A stretch of DNA of 63,573 nucleotides, from contig DASXRC010000047.1 in NCBI GenBank assembly GCA_036506795.1, forward strand, positions 1 to 63,573. Reading direction: 5' to 3'. The notes under the pieces are model-generated. The model worked only from the letters and a program-made list of their open reading frames with translations. It made no database searches and had not been told where the DNA came from. Below are positions 8,486 through 16,837 of this stretch, piece after piece. The stretch is from DASXRC01 sp036506795 (lineage in GTDB: Bacteria; Actinomycetota; Actinomycetes; Mycobacteriales; Micromonosporaceae). Positions within the stretch are counted from its first letter, which is position 1. Each line of letters starts with the position of its first letter. The position numbers and the translations under genes were made by a program.

Positions 8486-9355
8486 TCAGCGCCGCACCGG
8501 CCACGCGGCCAGCGCCGCGGCCAGCATCTCCCGCCAGTGCGCCATCGGCGGCAGCCCGGCCGCCGCCCACCGAGCGTGGCCGAGCACGCTGTACGCCGGC
8601 CGCCGCGCCGGGCGGACGAACCGTTCGCTGGTGGTGGGCCGGACGCGATCCGGGTCCAGCCCGGCGAGGGCGAACAACTCCCGGGCCAGGCCGTACCAGG
8701 TGGTCTGCCCGGAGGCGGTGCCGTGGTAGACGCCGGCGGGTGCCGTCCGGGCTAGTGCGGCCTCGCCGAGCGCGACGAGCCGCTCGGCCAGCGCGTACGA
8801 CCAGGTCGGCTGGCCCCGCTGGTCGTCGACCACGTCGACCGTGTCCCGCTCGGCGGCCAGCCGCAGCATGGTGCCGACGAAGTTCGGTCCACCGGCGCCG
8901 TACAGCCACGCCGTCCGCACCACGAACCCGCGGCCCGGCAGCGCCGCCGCGATCGCCCGCTCCCCGGCGAGCTTGCCCCGGCCGTACGCATTCACGGGCG
9001 CGGTGGGCGCGTCCTCGGCGTACGGCTCGGTGGCGGTGCCTGGGAAGACGTAGTCGGTGGACACGTGCACGAGCGCCGCTCCGGCGCGGGCGCACACGGC
9101 CGCCAGACCCGCCACGGCCGTGCCGTTGACCGCGGTCGCCGCGGCCTCCTCGGATTCGGCGCCGTCCACGTCGGTCCACGCCGCGGCGTTGACGACGACG
9201 TCTCGGCCGGCGACCGCGTCCGCGACGGCGGCCGAATCGGTGATGTCCAGCTCCGCGTGGTGCGGCGCGGCGACGGCCGCCCCCCGTGCGGCGAGGACCG
9301 CGACGACGTCCCCGCCGAGCATGCCGCCCGCCCCCGTCACGAGCCACGACGCCAT
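8486..9355 (-). CDS. rmlD: dTDP-4-dehydrorhamnose reductase RmlD
   Basis: A 289-residue reductase for the last step of dTDP-L-rhamnose synthesis. The N-terminal VTGAGGMLGGDVV is the cofactor site, followed by NAAAWTDVDGAE, HVSTDYVFPG and catalytic YGRGK, all in RmlD order. RTAWLYGAGGPNFV is the usual later motif. It is 13 nt downstream of rmlB and clearly co-transcribed with it. It ends base to base against the convergent epimerase gene. Confidence 0.95.
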   Translation of the reverse strand: MASWLVTGAGGMLGGDVVAVLAARGAAVAAPHHAELDITDSAAVADAVAGRDVVVNAAAWTDVDGAESEEAAATAVNGTAVAGLAAVCARAGAALVHVSTDYVFPGTATEPYAEDAPTAPVNAYGRGKLAGERAIAAALPGRGFVVRTAWLYGAGGPNFVGTMLRLAAERDTVDVVDDQRGQPTWSYALAERLVALGEAALARTAPAGVYHGTASGQTTWYGLARELFALAGLDPDRVRPTTSERFVRPARRPAYSVLGHARWAAAGLPPMAHWREMLAAALAAWPVRR

Positions 9356-9368
9356 CAGGACCGAACCC

Positions 9369-10343
9369 TCACGACAGGGCGGCCCGCGCCGTGAGCGGCT
9401 CCCACCAGGCGCGGTTGTCGCGGTACCAGGCGACCGTGTCGGCGAGGCCGCGGTCGAACGCGACCGCGGGGGCGTACCCCAGCTCTTCCGTGATCTTGGT
9501 GATGTCCAGCGAGTAGCGCCGGTCGTGGCCCTTGCGATCGGGCACGCGGCGTACCATCTCGCGGCCCGCGCCGCACGCGGTCAGCAGCCGGTCGGTCAGC
9601 TCGGTGTTGGTCAGCTCGGTGCCGCCGCCGATGTGGTAGACCTCACCGGCCCGGCCCTTGGCCAGCGCCAGCCGCACGCCCGCGCAGTGGTCGTCGACGT
9701 GCAACCAGTCGCGCACGTTGCCGCCGTCGCCGTACAGCGGCACCGGCAGCCCGTCGAGCAGGTTCGTCACGAACAGCGGGATGACCTTCTCCGGGAACTG
9801 GTACGGCCCGTAGTTGTTCGAGCAGCGGGTGACCACGACGTCGAGGCCGTGCGTGCGGTGGTACGCCAGGGCGATCAGGTCCGAGCCCGCCTTGCTGGCC
9901 GCGTACGGGGAGTTCGGGGCGAGCGGGGTGTCCTCGGTCCAGGAGCCGGTCTCGATCGATCCGTACACCTCGTCCGTCGACACGTGCAGGAACCGGCCAA
10001 CGCCGCGCCGCAGCGCGGCGTCGAGCAGCGTCTGCGTGCCGAGCACGTTGGTGGTCACGAACGGCGCCGCGCCGAGAATCGATCTGTCCACATGCGACTC
10101 CGCGGCGAAGTGGACGATCGCGTCGTGGCCCGGCACGAGCGCGTCGACCAACGCCGCGTCGCCGATGTCGCCCTCGACGAACCGCAGCCGGGGGTCGCCG
10201 GCGACCGGGTCCAGGTTGGCCCGGTTGCCGGAGTAGGTCAGCTTGTCGAGCACGGTCACCCTGGCGGCGGCGTCCTCGGCGAGTAGCGACCGCACGAACG
10301 CCGAGCCGATGAACCCGGCGCCGCCGGTCACGAGGATCCCCAT
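9369..10343 (-). CDS. rmlB: dTDP-glucose 4,6-dehydratase RmlB
   Basis: A 324-residue dehydratase converting dTDP-glucose to the 4-keto-6-deoxy form. VTGGAGFIGSAFVRSLL is the NAD site. HFAAESHVDRSI and STDEVYG carry the Asp-Glu catalytic pair, YAASK gives the Tyr/Lys pair, and RCSNNYGPYQFPEKVIPLF is diagnostic. The reverse-strand ATG is preceded by GGGGA and by a TAAACT hexamer 9 nt upstream, so the leader is very short. It is divergent from rmlA with about 90 bp between, and leads an rmlB-rmlD unit. Confidence 0.96.
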   Translation of the reverse strand: MGILVTGGAGFIGSAFVRSLLAEDAAARVTVLDKLTYSGNRANLDPVAGDPRLRFVEGDIGDAALVDALVPGHDAIVHFAAESHVDRSILGAAPFVTTNVLGTQTLLDAALRRGVGRFLHVSTDEVYGSIETGSWTEDTPLAPNSPYAASKAGSDLIALAYHRTHGLDVVVTRCSNNYGPYQFPEKVIPLFVTNLLDGLPVPLYGDGGNVRDWLHVDDHCAGVRLALAKGRAGEVYHIGGGTELTNTELTDRLLTACGAGREMVRRVPDRKGHDRRYSLDITKITEELGYAPAVAFDRGLADTVAWYRDNRAWWEPLTARAALS

Positions 10344-10422
10344 GGTTCCCCGAGTTTAATGATCAGCCGACCGGCGGGCTCGTCCTGTCCGGTGCCCGAC
10401 AATCCGGGGCCGGGGGGCCCCG

Positions 10423-10428
10423 TACGCT
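10423..10428 (+). promoter_or_regulatory. -10 box for leaderless rmlA
   Basis: TACGCT is followed by 6 nt and the rmlA GTG. There is no ribosome site, which fits a leaderless transcript from the short rmlB-rmlA divergent region. Confidence 0.5.
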
Positions 10429-10434
10429 CGCCGG

Positions 10435-11316
10435 GTGCGTGGCATCCTGCTCGCCGGCGGCACCGGCTCCCGGCTGTGGCCGATAACGACGGCCGTGTCT
10501 AAGCAGCTCATGCCGGTCTTCGACAAACCGATGATTTACTACCCGCTCGCCACGCTCGTGATGGCGGGCGTCCGCGACATCCTGGTCATCACGACGCCCG
10601 ACGACCAGTCCCAGTTCGCGCGTCTGCTCGGCGACGGCGGCCAGTGGGGGCTGCGCATCTCGTACGCGGTGCAGCCGCGCCCGGAGGGCATCGCGCAGGC
10701 GTTCGTGCTGGGCGCGGAGCACATCGGCGGCGACTCGGTCGCGCTGATTCTCGGCGATAACATCTTCTACGGCGGCTCGCTGGGCCGGCAGTTGGCCCGG
10801 CACGCCGAAGTCGTCGGAGGGCAGATTTTCGCCTACCCGGTCGCCACGCCGGAGGCGTACGGGGTGGTGGAGTTCGACGCCGGCGGCCGCGTGCTGTCCA
10901 TCGAGGAGAAACCGGTGCGGCCCAAGTCCCGGTACGCGGTGCCCGGCCTGTACTTTTACGACAATCGGGTCGTGGAGATCGCCGGCGAGCTGAAGCCGAG
11001 CGACCGCGGCGAGCTAGAGATCACCGCGGTCAACGAGGCGTACCTGCGGATGGGCGAGCTGACCGTCACGGTGCTGGACCGCGGCACGGCGTGGCTCGAC
11101 ACCGGCACGTTCACTTCCCTGGTGCAGGCCGCGGAGTTCGTCCGGGTGATCGAGGAACGTCAGGGCCTGAAGATCGGGTGCATCGAGGAGGTGGCCTGGC
11201 GGGCCGGGTTCATCGACGATGACGAGCTGCGGGCGCTGGCCGACCGGCTCATCAAGAGCGGCTACGGCCGGTACCTGCTCGACCTGCTGGACCGCGGGGA
11301 GCCGGTGGGCTCGTGA
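10435..11316 (+). CDS. rmlA: Glucose-1-phosphate thymidylyltransferase RmlA
   Basis: A 293-residue nucleotidyltransferase making dTDP-glucose from dTTP and glucose-1-phosphate, the first step to dTDP-L-rhamnose. ILLAGGTGSRLWPIT is the nucleotide loop. KQLMPVFDKPMIYYPL, ILGDNIFYG, EEKPVRPKS and GTAWLDTGT are all signature segments. The start is a GTG 6 nt after TACGCT. Its stop overlaps the rmlC start by 4 nt (GTGA), so rmlA-rmlC are coupled, while rmlB-rmlD run the other way from the same intergenic region. Confidence 0.97.
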   Translation: MRGILLAGGTGSRLWPITTAVSKQLMPVFDKPMIYYPLATLVMAGVRDILVITTPDDQSQFARLLGDGGQWGLRISYAVQPRPEGIAQAFVLGAEHIGGDSVALILGDNIFYGGSLGRQLARHAEVVGGQIFAYPVATPEAYGVVEFDAGGRVLSIEEKPVRPKSRYAVPGLYFYDNRVVEIAGELKPSDRGELEITAVNEAYLRMGELTVTVLDRGTAWLDTGTFTSLVQAAEFVRVIEERQGLKIGCIEEVAWRAGFIDDDELRALADRLIKSGYGRYLLDLLDRGEPVGS

Positions 11317-11927
11317 AGGTTCGCCAGCTCGGCATCGACGGGGCGTGGGAGATCACGCCCGAGCGGCACGGCGACCGGCGCGGGCTGTTCCTGGAGTGGT
11401 TCCGGGAGGACCGGCTCATCGAGGCGGTCGGCCACCCGCTCCGGCTCGCCCAGGCAAACCTGTCCGTCTCCGCGCGCGGCGTTGTGCGCGGCATCCACTT
11501 CGCCGACGTCCCGCCGGGGCAGGCGAAGTACATCACCTGTGTCCGCGGGGCGGTCCTCGACGTCGTCGTTGACGTGCGGGTCGGCTCGCCGACGTTCGGC
11601 CGGTGGGAGGGCGTACGCCTCGACGACCTGGACCGGCGCGCGGTGTACCTCGCCGAGGGGCTCGGCCACGGGTTCTGCGCGCTGACCGACGACGCGACGC
11701 TGGCCTACCTGTGCTCGGAGCCATACGACCCGCCGGCCGAGCGGGCCGTGCACCCGCTCGACCCGGCCCTGGGCATCGACTGGCCGGAGGCGGCGCCGAC
11801 GCTGTCGGCCCGGGACGACGCGGCGCCCACGCTGGCCGAGTCCGTTGCCGAGGGCCTGTTGCCGAGCTACCCTGCGTGCCTCGCGTACGCCGCCGAACTG
11901 CGCCGCGCGGCGGGGCGCGGACCCTGA
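11313..11927 (+). CDS. rmlC: dTDP-4-dehydrorhamnose 3,5-epimerase RmlC
   Basis: A 204-residue cupin-fold epimerase, the third step of dTDP-L-rhamnose synthesis. DRRGLFLEWFRE near the N-terminus, NLSVSARGVVRGIHF with the catalytic His, the later GLGHGFCAL and the SEPYDPPAERAVHPLDP segment are family-typical. It is coupled to rmlA through a GTGA overlap. pafA follows 33 nt later with its own -10 box inside that gap. Confidence 0.95.
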   Translation: MKVRQLGIDGAWEITPERHGDRRGLFLEWFREDRLIEAVGHPLRLAQANLSVSARGVVRGIHFADVPPGQAKYITCVRGAVLDVVVDVRVGSPTFGRWEGVRLDDLDRRAVYLAEGLGHGFCALTDDATLAYLCSEPYDPPAERAVHPLDPALGIDWPEAAPTLSARDDAAPTLAESVAEGLLPSYPACLAYAAELRRAAGRGP

Positions 11928-11948
11928 CACAACGTCGGTCGAGGCGGT

Positions 11949-11954
11949 TAATGT
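11949..11954 (+). promoter_or_regulatory. -10 box for leaderless pafA
   Basis: TAATGT is followed by 6 nt and the pafA ATG, with no ribosome site, so pafA probably starts transcription at its own start codon rather than depending only on the rml transcript. Confidence 0.55.
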
Positions 11955-11960
11955 CTGTGC

Positions 11961-13319
11961 ATGGAGCGGCGCATCTTCGGGCTCGAGACGGAGTACGGGG
12001 TCACCTGCACGTACCGCGGCCAGCGGCGGCTATCCCCGGACGAGGTCGCCCGGTACTTGTTCCGACGGGTGGTGTCCTGGGGCCGATCCAGCAACGTGTT
12101 CCTCCGTAACGGGGCGCGCCTCTACCTCGATGTGGGCTCCCACCCGGAGTACGCCACCCCCGAGTGCGACTCGGTCACCGACCTTGTCGCGCATGACCGG
12201 GCCGGCGAGCGGATCCTCGAAGGCCTGCTTGTCGACGCCGAGAAGCGCCTGCACGACGAGGGCATCGCCGGCGAGATCTACCTCTTCAAGAACAACACCG
12301 ACTCGGCCGGCAACTCGTACGGCTGCCACGAGAACTACCTGGTCTCCCGGCACGGCGAGTTCGGCCGACTCGCCGACGTGCTGATCCCGTTCCTCGTGAC
12401 CCGGCAGCTGATCTGCGGCGCCGGCAAGGTCCTGCAGACCCCGCGCGGCGCGGTCTACTGCCTGTCCCAGCGGGCCGAGCACATCTGGGAGGGCGTGTCG
12501 TCGGCGACCACCCGCAGCCGGCCGATCATCAACACCCGCGACGAGCCGCACGCCGACGCCGAGCGGTACCGCCGGCTGCACGTGATCGTCGGCGACTCCA
12601 ACATGAACGAGGTGACCACGCTGCTCAAGGTCGGCAGCGCGGACATCGTGCTCCGCATGATCGAGGCCGGGGTCGTGATGCGCGACCTGTCGCTGGAGAA
12701 CCCGATCCGGGCCATCCGTGAGGTGTCGCACGACATCACCGGCCGGCGGAGGGTCCGTCTGGCGTCGGGCAAGGAGGCCAGCGCGCTGGAGATCCAGCAG
12801 GAGTACCTCGCGAAGGCGACCGAGTTCGTGGAGCGCCGAGGCGGCGACCAGACCGCCAAGCGGGTGGTGGAGCTGTGGGGCCGGGTGTTGCACGCGGTGG
12901 AGTCCGGCAACCTGGAGCCGGTGGCCCGCGAGATCGACTGGGTAACCAAACTGCGGATGATCGAGTCCTACCAGGGCCGGCACGACCTGCCGCTGGCGCA
13001 CCCCCGGGTCGCCCAGATGGACCTGGCCTACCACGACCTTCGCCGCGGCCGCGGGCTGTACGCGCTGATGGAGCGGCGCGGCCAGGTCGACCGGGTCGCC
13101 TCCGACCTGGACATCTTCGAGGCGAAGGAGACCCCGCCGCAGACGACCAGGGCCCGGCTGCGCGGCGAGTTCATCCGGCACGCGCAGGAGAAGCGGCGCG
13201 ACTTCACCGTGGACTGGGTGCACCTCAAGCTCAACGACCAGGCGCAGCGCACCGTGCTGTGCAAGGACCCGTTCCGGGCGTACGACGAGCGGGTGGAGCG
13301 GCTCATCGCCAGCATGTGA
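11961..13319 (+). CDS. pafA: Pup-protein ligase PafA
   Basis: A 452-residue ligase that uses ATP to join the C-terminal Glu of Pup to substrate lysines. MERRIFGLETEYGVTC opens the ATP/Mg site. NGARLYLDVGSHPEYATPE carries Asp57, matching the family's catalytic aspartate, without the Dop loop insertion. KNNTDSAGNSYG, RQLICGAGKV and INTRDEPHADAERYRRLH complete the fold. It shares these motifs with Dop 8 kb upstream. It is separated from dop-pup-prcBA by the rhamnose genes but followed by pafB and pafC as in other actinobacteria. Confidence 0.97.
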   Translation: MERRIFGLETEYGVTCTYRGQRRLSPDEVARYLFRRVVSWGRSSNVFLRNGARLYLDVGSHPEYATPECDSVTDLVAHDRAGERILEGLLVDAEKRLHDEGIAGEIYLFKNNTDSAGNSYGCHENYLVSRHGEFGRLADVLIPFLVTRQLICGAGKVLQTPRGAVYCLSQRAEHIWEGVSSATTRSRPIINTRDEPHADAERYRRLHVIVGDSNMNEVTTLLKVGSADIVLRMIEAGVVMRDLSLENPIRAIREVSHDITGRRRVRLASGKEASALEIQQEYLAKATEFVERRGGDQTAKRVVELWGRVLHAVESGNLEPVAREIDWVTKLRMIESYQGRHDLPLAHPRVAQMDLAYHDLRRGRGLYALMERRGQVDRVASDLDIFEAKETPPQTTRARLRGEFIRHAQEKRRDFTVDWVHLKLNDQAQRTVLCKDPFRAYDERVERLIASM

Positions 13320-13342
13320 CGGCCGGTAGGCTCGGGGGCGTC

Positions 13343-13549
13343 ATGAGCGATCTCTTTGCCCCAGGGCCGGAGCCCGTCGAGCCGACCGCGGCCGACCTGC
13401 CGCCCCGCCGGTTCAACCGGCGCCGCGAGAAGGTCGTGGCCGAGATCCAGCGGAACCGACGCGGCGAGTACCGGGTCCCGACCTGGGTGCTGGCCCTCGC
13501 CCTCGTGCTGCTGGTCGGCGGCTGGACCCTGCTGATCGTCCTGAGCTGA
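13343..13549 (+). CDS. Small single-span membrane protein
   Basis: A 68-residue protein. The first 47 residues are charged and rich in Arg and Pro, and residues about 48-67 (TWVLALALVLLVGGWTLLIV) form one hydrophobic span ending at the C-terminus, so the N-terminus probably faces the cytoplasm. A TAGGCT -10-like hexamer lies about 11 nt before the ATG. It follows pafA by 23 nt. Small proteins of this type recur after pafA in actinobacteria, but no function is known to me. Confidence 0.65.
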   Translation: MSDLFAPGPEPVEPTAADLPPRRFNRRREKVVAEIQRNRRGEYRVPTWVLALALVLLVGGWTLLIVLS

Positions 13550-13600
13550 GGTGTCGCGCTCGCTCCGGCGAGCCGGAAAGCGCGGACCGGGTCAGCTCAG
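13541..13600. terminator. Inverted repeat between convergent genes
   Basis: CTGAGCTGA at the end of the small membrane gene is mirrored by TCAGCTCAG at the end of the DUF3866 gene. Both genes end in Leu/Val-Leu-Ser-stop codons that form the arms. A second hairpin (GCTCGC, TCCG loop, GCGAGC) lies between. Together these could act as a two-way terminator, though no U-run follows. Confidence 0.45.
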
Positions 13601-14674
13601 CAGGCCGGCGGCGTGCCGTCCGGCGGCGGCGGCGGCCAGAAAGTACGCGTGGTCCGCGTCGAGGTCGCGACCCATTGTGGACAGGGGCACCGGGGCGGCA
13701 CGCAGCGCGGCGTCGAGCCCGGCCACGGGGACCCGCACGATCCGGTGCCGGTCGCCGAGCGCGTCCAGGTCCACTTCGATCTGGTCGGCCAGGTCGGGGT
13801 CGAGCTTGTCGGGCAGCACCAGGTCCGCCGGCGCCACGGCGACCCGGCCGTACGCGGTGAGGCTGTGGTGCGAGATGCCGCGGTGCCGCGGTCGGGGGTC
13901 CGCGGCGGAGATGCGCAGCGAACCGACCGGTCGGCCACCGAGCACCGCCACGGCGTTGACCGCCTCGCCCACCCCGACGCCGGAGAACCCCCAACGGGAG
14001 CCGGTGCCGAGGTTGCCCGGCCCCTGCGCGACGATGACCACGTCCGCGCCGAGCACGTGCCGGGCGGCGAGCAGTCCACTGTGTACGGTGGTGGCCTCGA
14101 GGTTCCCGCCGAACGCCTGCCCGACGGTGACCGTGCCGACGAGTCGGTCTCGCAGCCCGTCCAGCGTTCGGGAGAACCACGCCGGCAGCGCGCCGCCGTC
14201 GGTCATCACGTATGCGACGCGGGCGTCCGGCGCGTCGGCGTGCACGCCGGCCAGGATGGCCGGCAGCGCGGAGTGTAGGTCGGCGGTGACGACCGGCATC
14301 GCGTCGAGGTCGTCGGCGTCGACGAGCGCCTCGCGGTGCGGCGAGGACTCCTCGTCCACGCCGAGCACGATCGTCTGCAGCGGCGTGTACCGCGCCTTTA
14401 CCAGGTGCCCGGCGTCCCGGTTGGCCGGCTCGGGCGGGTCGGCCGGCAGCGCGTCGGGCACCGCCACGACGAGTGCGTACCCGCCGGTGCCCAAGCCGAG
14501 GTCGAGCGCCCCGATGTTGAGCAGCACACGGTCGCCGGCCCGCGGCTCGCCGACGAGCGCCGGGTAGGCCAGAGCCCGCAGCGGCTCGCCGCCGTCGATC
14601 GCCACCTCCAGCTCCACCGCGCCGCGCCAGCGCCGGCGCGGCGCAACGACCGTGCCCGACCGCCATCGCACCAT
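13592..14674 (-). CDS. DUF3866 family protein
   Basis: A 360-residue protein matching the actinobacterial DUF3866 family. It begins with RSGTVV and an INIGALDLGLGTGGYALVVA-like core. Conserved internal segments are YTPLQTIVLGVDEE, HSALPAILAG, GQAFGGNLEATTVHSGLLAA and QGPGNLGTGSRWGFSGVGVGE. No signal peptide or membrane span is visible. Its function is not established. It sits reversed between pafA and pafB, a placement kept in several actinobacteria, so a link to the Pup system or DNA-damage regulation is possible but unproven. Confidence 0.8.
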   Translation of the reverse strand: MVRWRSGTVVAPRRRWRGAVELEVAIDGGEPLRALAYPALVGEPRAGDRVLLNIGALDLGLGTGGYALVVAVPDALPADPPEPANRDAGHLVKARYTPLQTIVLGVDEESSPHREALVDADDLDAMPVVTADLHSALPAILAGVHADAPDARVAYVMTDGGALPAWFSRTLDGLRDRLVGTVTVGQAFGGNLEATTVHSGLLAARHVLGADVVIVAQGPGNLGTGSRWGFSGVGVGEAVNAVAVLGGRPVGSLRISAADPRPRHRGISHHSLTAYGRVAVAPADLVLPDKLDPDLADQIEVDLDALGDRHRIVRVPVAGLDAALRAAPVPLSTMGRDLDADHAYFLAAAAAGRHAAGLLS

Positions 14675-14779
14675 GGTTTCCGATCATGCCAGGGCGGTCG
14701 GCGGCTCGGCCCGGCGGAGCCGACAAAAACGACCGGCGAGCCACGCGCGCGGGCGTACGCACACGCGTACGGACACTGC

Positions 14780-14785
14780 TAGCGT
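14780..14785 (+). promoter_or_regulatory. -10 box for leaderless pafB
   Basis: TAGCGT is followed by 7 nt and the pafB GTG. It supports choosing this GTG although the frame is open for 47 codons upstream. Confidence 0.55.
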
Positions 14786-14792
14786 CTGGAGT

Positions 14793-15785
14793 GTGTCCCG
14801 CTCCCGGACCGAACGCCTCGTCAATCTGGTCATCTGCCTGCTGTCCACCCGACGCTTCCTGACCGCGGCGCAGATCGCCGCCACGGTGCCCGGCTACGAG
14901 CACGACCCGGACGACGCGCGGGACCACGAGGCGTTCCAGCGCAAGTTCGAGCGGGACAAGGCCGAGCTGCGCGACCTGGGTGTACCGCTGGAGACCGGGA
15001 CGGCGAGCGCGTTTGACGCGGAGCCCGGGTATCGGATCGCTCGCCGGGAGTACGCCCTGCCCGACATTTCCCTCGAACCGGACGAGGCCGCGGCGGTCGG
15101 CTTCGCTGCCCGGCTGTGGCAGCACGCCGGCCTCGCCGCCGCCGCGTCGTCCGGGCTGGCCAAGCTGCGGGCCGCCGGCATCGATGTCGATCCCCACGCC
15201 ACGCTCGGCGTCGAGCCGGTGGTGACCGTGGATCCCGCGTTCGCCCCGCTGACCGCCGCGGCGCGCGAGCGCCGCCCAGTCAGCTTCGACTACCGCGTTC
15301 CGGAGGGCGATGCGCCGGCGACCCGGCGGCTGCAGCCGTGGGGCGTGGTGTGCTGGCGTGGCCGCTGGTACGTGGTCGGCCACGACCTGGACCGGGACGC
15401 GACGCGCTGCTTCCGGCTGTCCCGCGTCGTGGGCGCCGTCCGCGTGGCGGGCCCGGCCGGGGCGTACCAGCCGCCCGCTGGGGTCGATCTGATCAGCCAC
15501 GTCGCGCGGTGGTCCGGCCCGTTGGAGCGCACCGGGCGCGCCGCGGTCCTGGTCCGCCCGGGCCGGGCGGCCGGGCTGCGGCGCTGGGCCGACGAGACGA
15601 CACCGGGGCCCGACGGGGACCGGCTGACTCTGCGGTACGCCGACGCGGAGGGGCTGGCCGCCTCGCTCGTCGGGTACGGGGCCGACGTGCGCGTGCTCGA
15701 TCCGCCCGAGGTACGCGAGGCGGTGATCCAGCGGCTCAAGGAGATCGCTGCCCGGCACGAGGCCGTCGCGGAGGCGGTCGGATGA
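14793..15785 (+). CDS. pafB: WYL-domain transcription activator PafB
   Basis: A 330-residue regulator with an N-terminal winged helix (RLVNLVICLLSTRRFLTAAQIAA) and a C-terminal WYL domain, the last part containing GRWYVVGHDLDRDATRCFRLSRV. PafB and PafC form a complex that activates DNA-damage genes independently of LexA; in mycobacteria the WYL domains sense single-stranded DNA. The start was placed at the GTG 7 nt after TAGCGT, giving the usual family length. Its TGA overlaps the ATG of an 18-codon ORF which in turn overlaps pafC. Confidence 0.93.
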   Translation: MSRSRTERLVNLVICLLSTRRFLTAAQIAATVPGYEHDPDDARDHEAFQRKFERDKAELRDLGVPLETGTASAFDAEPGYRIARREYALPDISLEPDEAAAVGFAARLWQHAGLAAAASSGLAKLRAAGIDVDPHATLGVEPVVTVDPAFAPLTAAARERRPVSFDYRVPEGDAPATRRLQPWGVVCWRGRWYVVGHDLDRDATRCFRLSRVVGAVRVAGPAGAYQPPAGVDLISHVARWSGPLERTGRAAVLVRPGRAAGLRRWADETTPGPDGDRLTLRYADAEGLAASLVGYGADVRVLDPPEVREAVIQRLKEIAARHEAVAEAVG

Positions 15786-15838
15786 TTAGCCCACGACGCC
15801 GTCCGCTGCGCTCACGCCGCCGCGGGGGCCCCGGATGA
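15782..15838 (+). CDS. 18-residue bridging ORF between pafB and pafC
   Basis: Reads MISPRRRPLRSRRRGGPG. Its ATG overlaps the pafB stop (ATGA) and its TGA overlaps the pafC ATG (ATGA), so it links the two genes into a continuous chain of stop-start junctions with no untranslated base. Ten or more of 18 residues are Arg, Pro or Gly and no domain is visible. It has the same length and exit geometry as the ORF before dop. It may be a translational coupler made from an intergenic repeat. Confidence 0.45.
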   Translation: MISPRRRPLRSRRRGGPG

Positions 15839-16821
15839 CCACCGCGCAGGTCCGCGCCGCCGGGTCGCGCGCGTCGGCCGACCGGCTCGGCCGGCTGCTC
15901 AACCTCGTGCCGTACCTGCTGGCCCGCCCGGGCATCGAGATCGCCGAGGCGGCCGTCGACCTCGGCGTGACGGAGCGGCAGCTGCGCGAGGACCTGGAGC
16001 TGCTGTGGGTCTGCGGCCTGCCGGGGTACGGACCCGGCGACCTGATCGACATGGCCCTCGACGGTGACCGGGTCACGATCACGTACGACGCCGGCATCGA
16101 TCGGCCGCTCCGGCTGACCCCCGACGAGGCGCTCGCCCTGGTGGTCGCGCTGCGGATGCTCGCCGAGGCGCCCGGGCTGGGGGAGCGGGACGCGATCGAG
16201 CGGGCGCTGGCCAAGATCGAGAACGCGGCCGGGGAGGTGGCCGGTGCCCCGATCGCGGTCCGGCTGCCCGGCAACGTCGACCGGCTCGCCCGCATCCGGA
16301 GCGCGGTGGAACGGCGGCGGGCGCTGCGCATCACGTACTACACGGCCGCCCGGGACGAGACCACGGAGCGGGTGGTGGACCCGATCCGTGTGCTGATGGT
16401 CTCCGGCTGGGCGTACCTGGAGGCGTGGTGCCGGCGCGCGGAGGCGGTGCGGTTGTTCCGGACCGACCGGATCGACGCGCTCACCGAACTCGACGAGCCG
16501 GCGGCACCGCCGCCCCAGGTCGAGCTGCGCGACCTCAGCGGCGGCATCTTCCAGCCCTCGCCGGACCTGCCGTTGATCTCCCTCCGGGTGGGTCGGGGTG
16601 GCCGGTGGATCACCGAGTACTACCCCTGCGAGCGGGTCAGTGAGGGCGACGGCGAGGACTGGCTGGTCTCGATGCGGGTCACTGACCTGGAGTGGGCTCG
16701 CCGGTTCGTGCTGGGGCTCGGCCCGGACGTCACGGTCATCGCGCCGCCCGAGCTCGTGGCCGACGTGCGCGACCAGGCCACGGCGGCGCTCGAGGCGTAC
16801 GCGAGCCCGACCACGTCGTGA
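15835..16821 (+). CDS. pafC: WYL-domain transcription activator PafC
   Basis: A 328-residue partner of PafB with the same layout: N-terminal winged helix (RLGRLLNLVPYLLARPGIEIAEAA) and C-terminal WYL domain (VSGWAYLEAWCRRAEAVRLFRTDRID). Together they form the DNA-damage activator of actinobacteria. It is coupled to pafB through an 18-codon ORF. No ribosome site is evident at its ATG, so coupling probably matters. A triple hairpin repeat begins 16 nt after its stop. Confidence 0.93.
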   Translation: MTTAQVRAAGSRASADRLGRLLNLVPYLLARPGIEIAEAAVDLGVTERQLREDLELLWVCGLPGYGPGDLIDMALDGDRVTITYDAGIDRPLRLTPDEALALVVALRMLAEAPGLGERDAIERALAKIENAAGEVAGAPIAVRLPGNVDRLARIRSAVERRRALRITYYTAARDETTERVVDPIRVLMVSGWAYLEAWCRRAEAVRLFRTDRIDALTELDEPAAPPPQVELRDLSGGIFQPSPDLPLISLRVGRGGRWITEYYPCERVSEGDGEDWLVSMRVTDLEWARRFVLGLGPDVTVIAPPELVADVRDQATAALEAYASPTTS

Positions 16822-16837
16822 CGGGTGCGCTGCTGCG

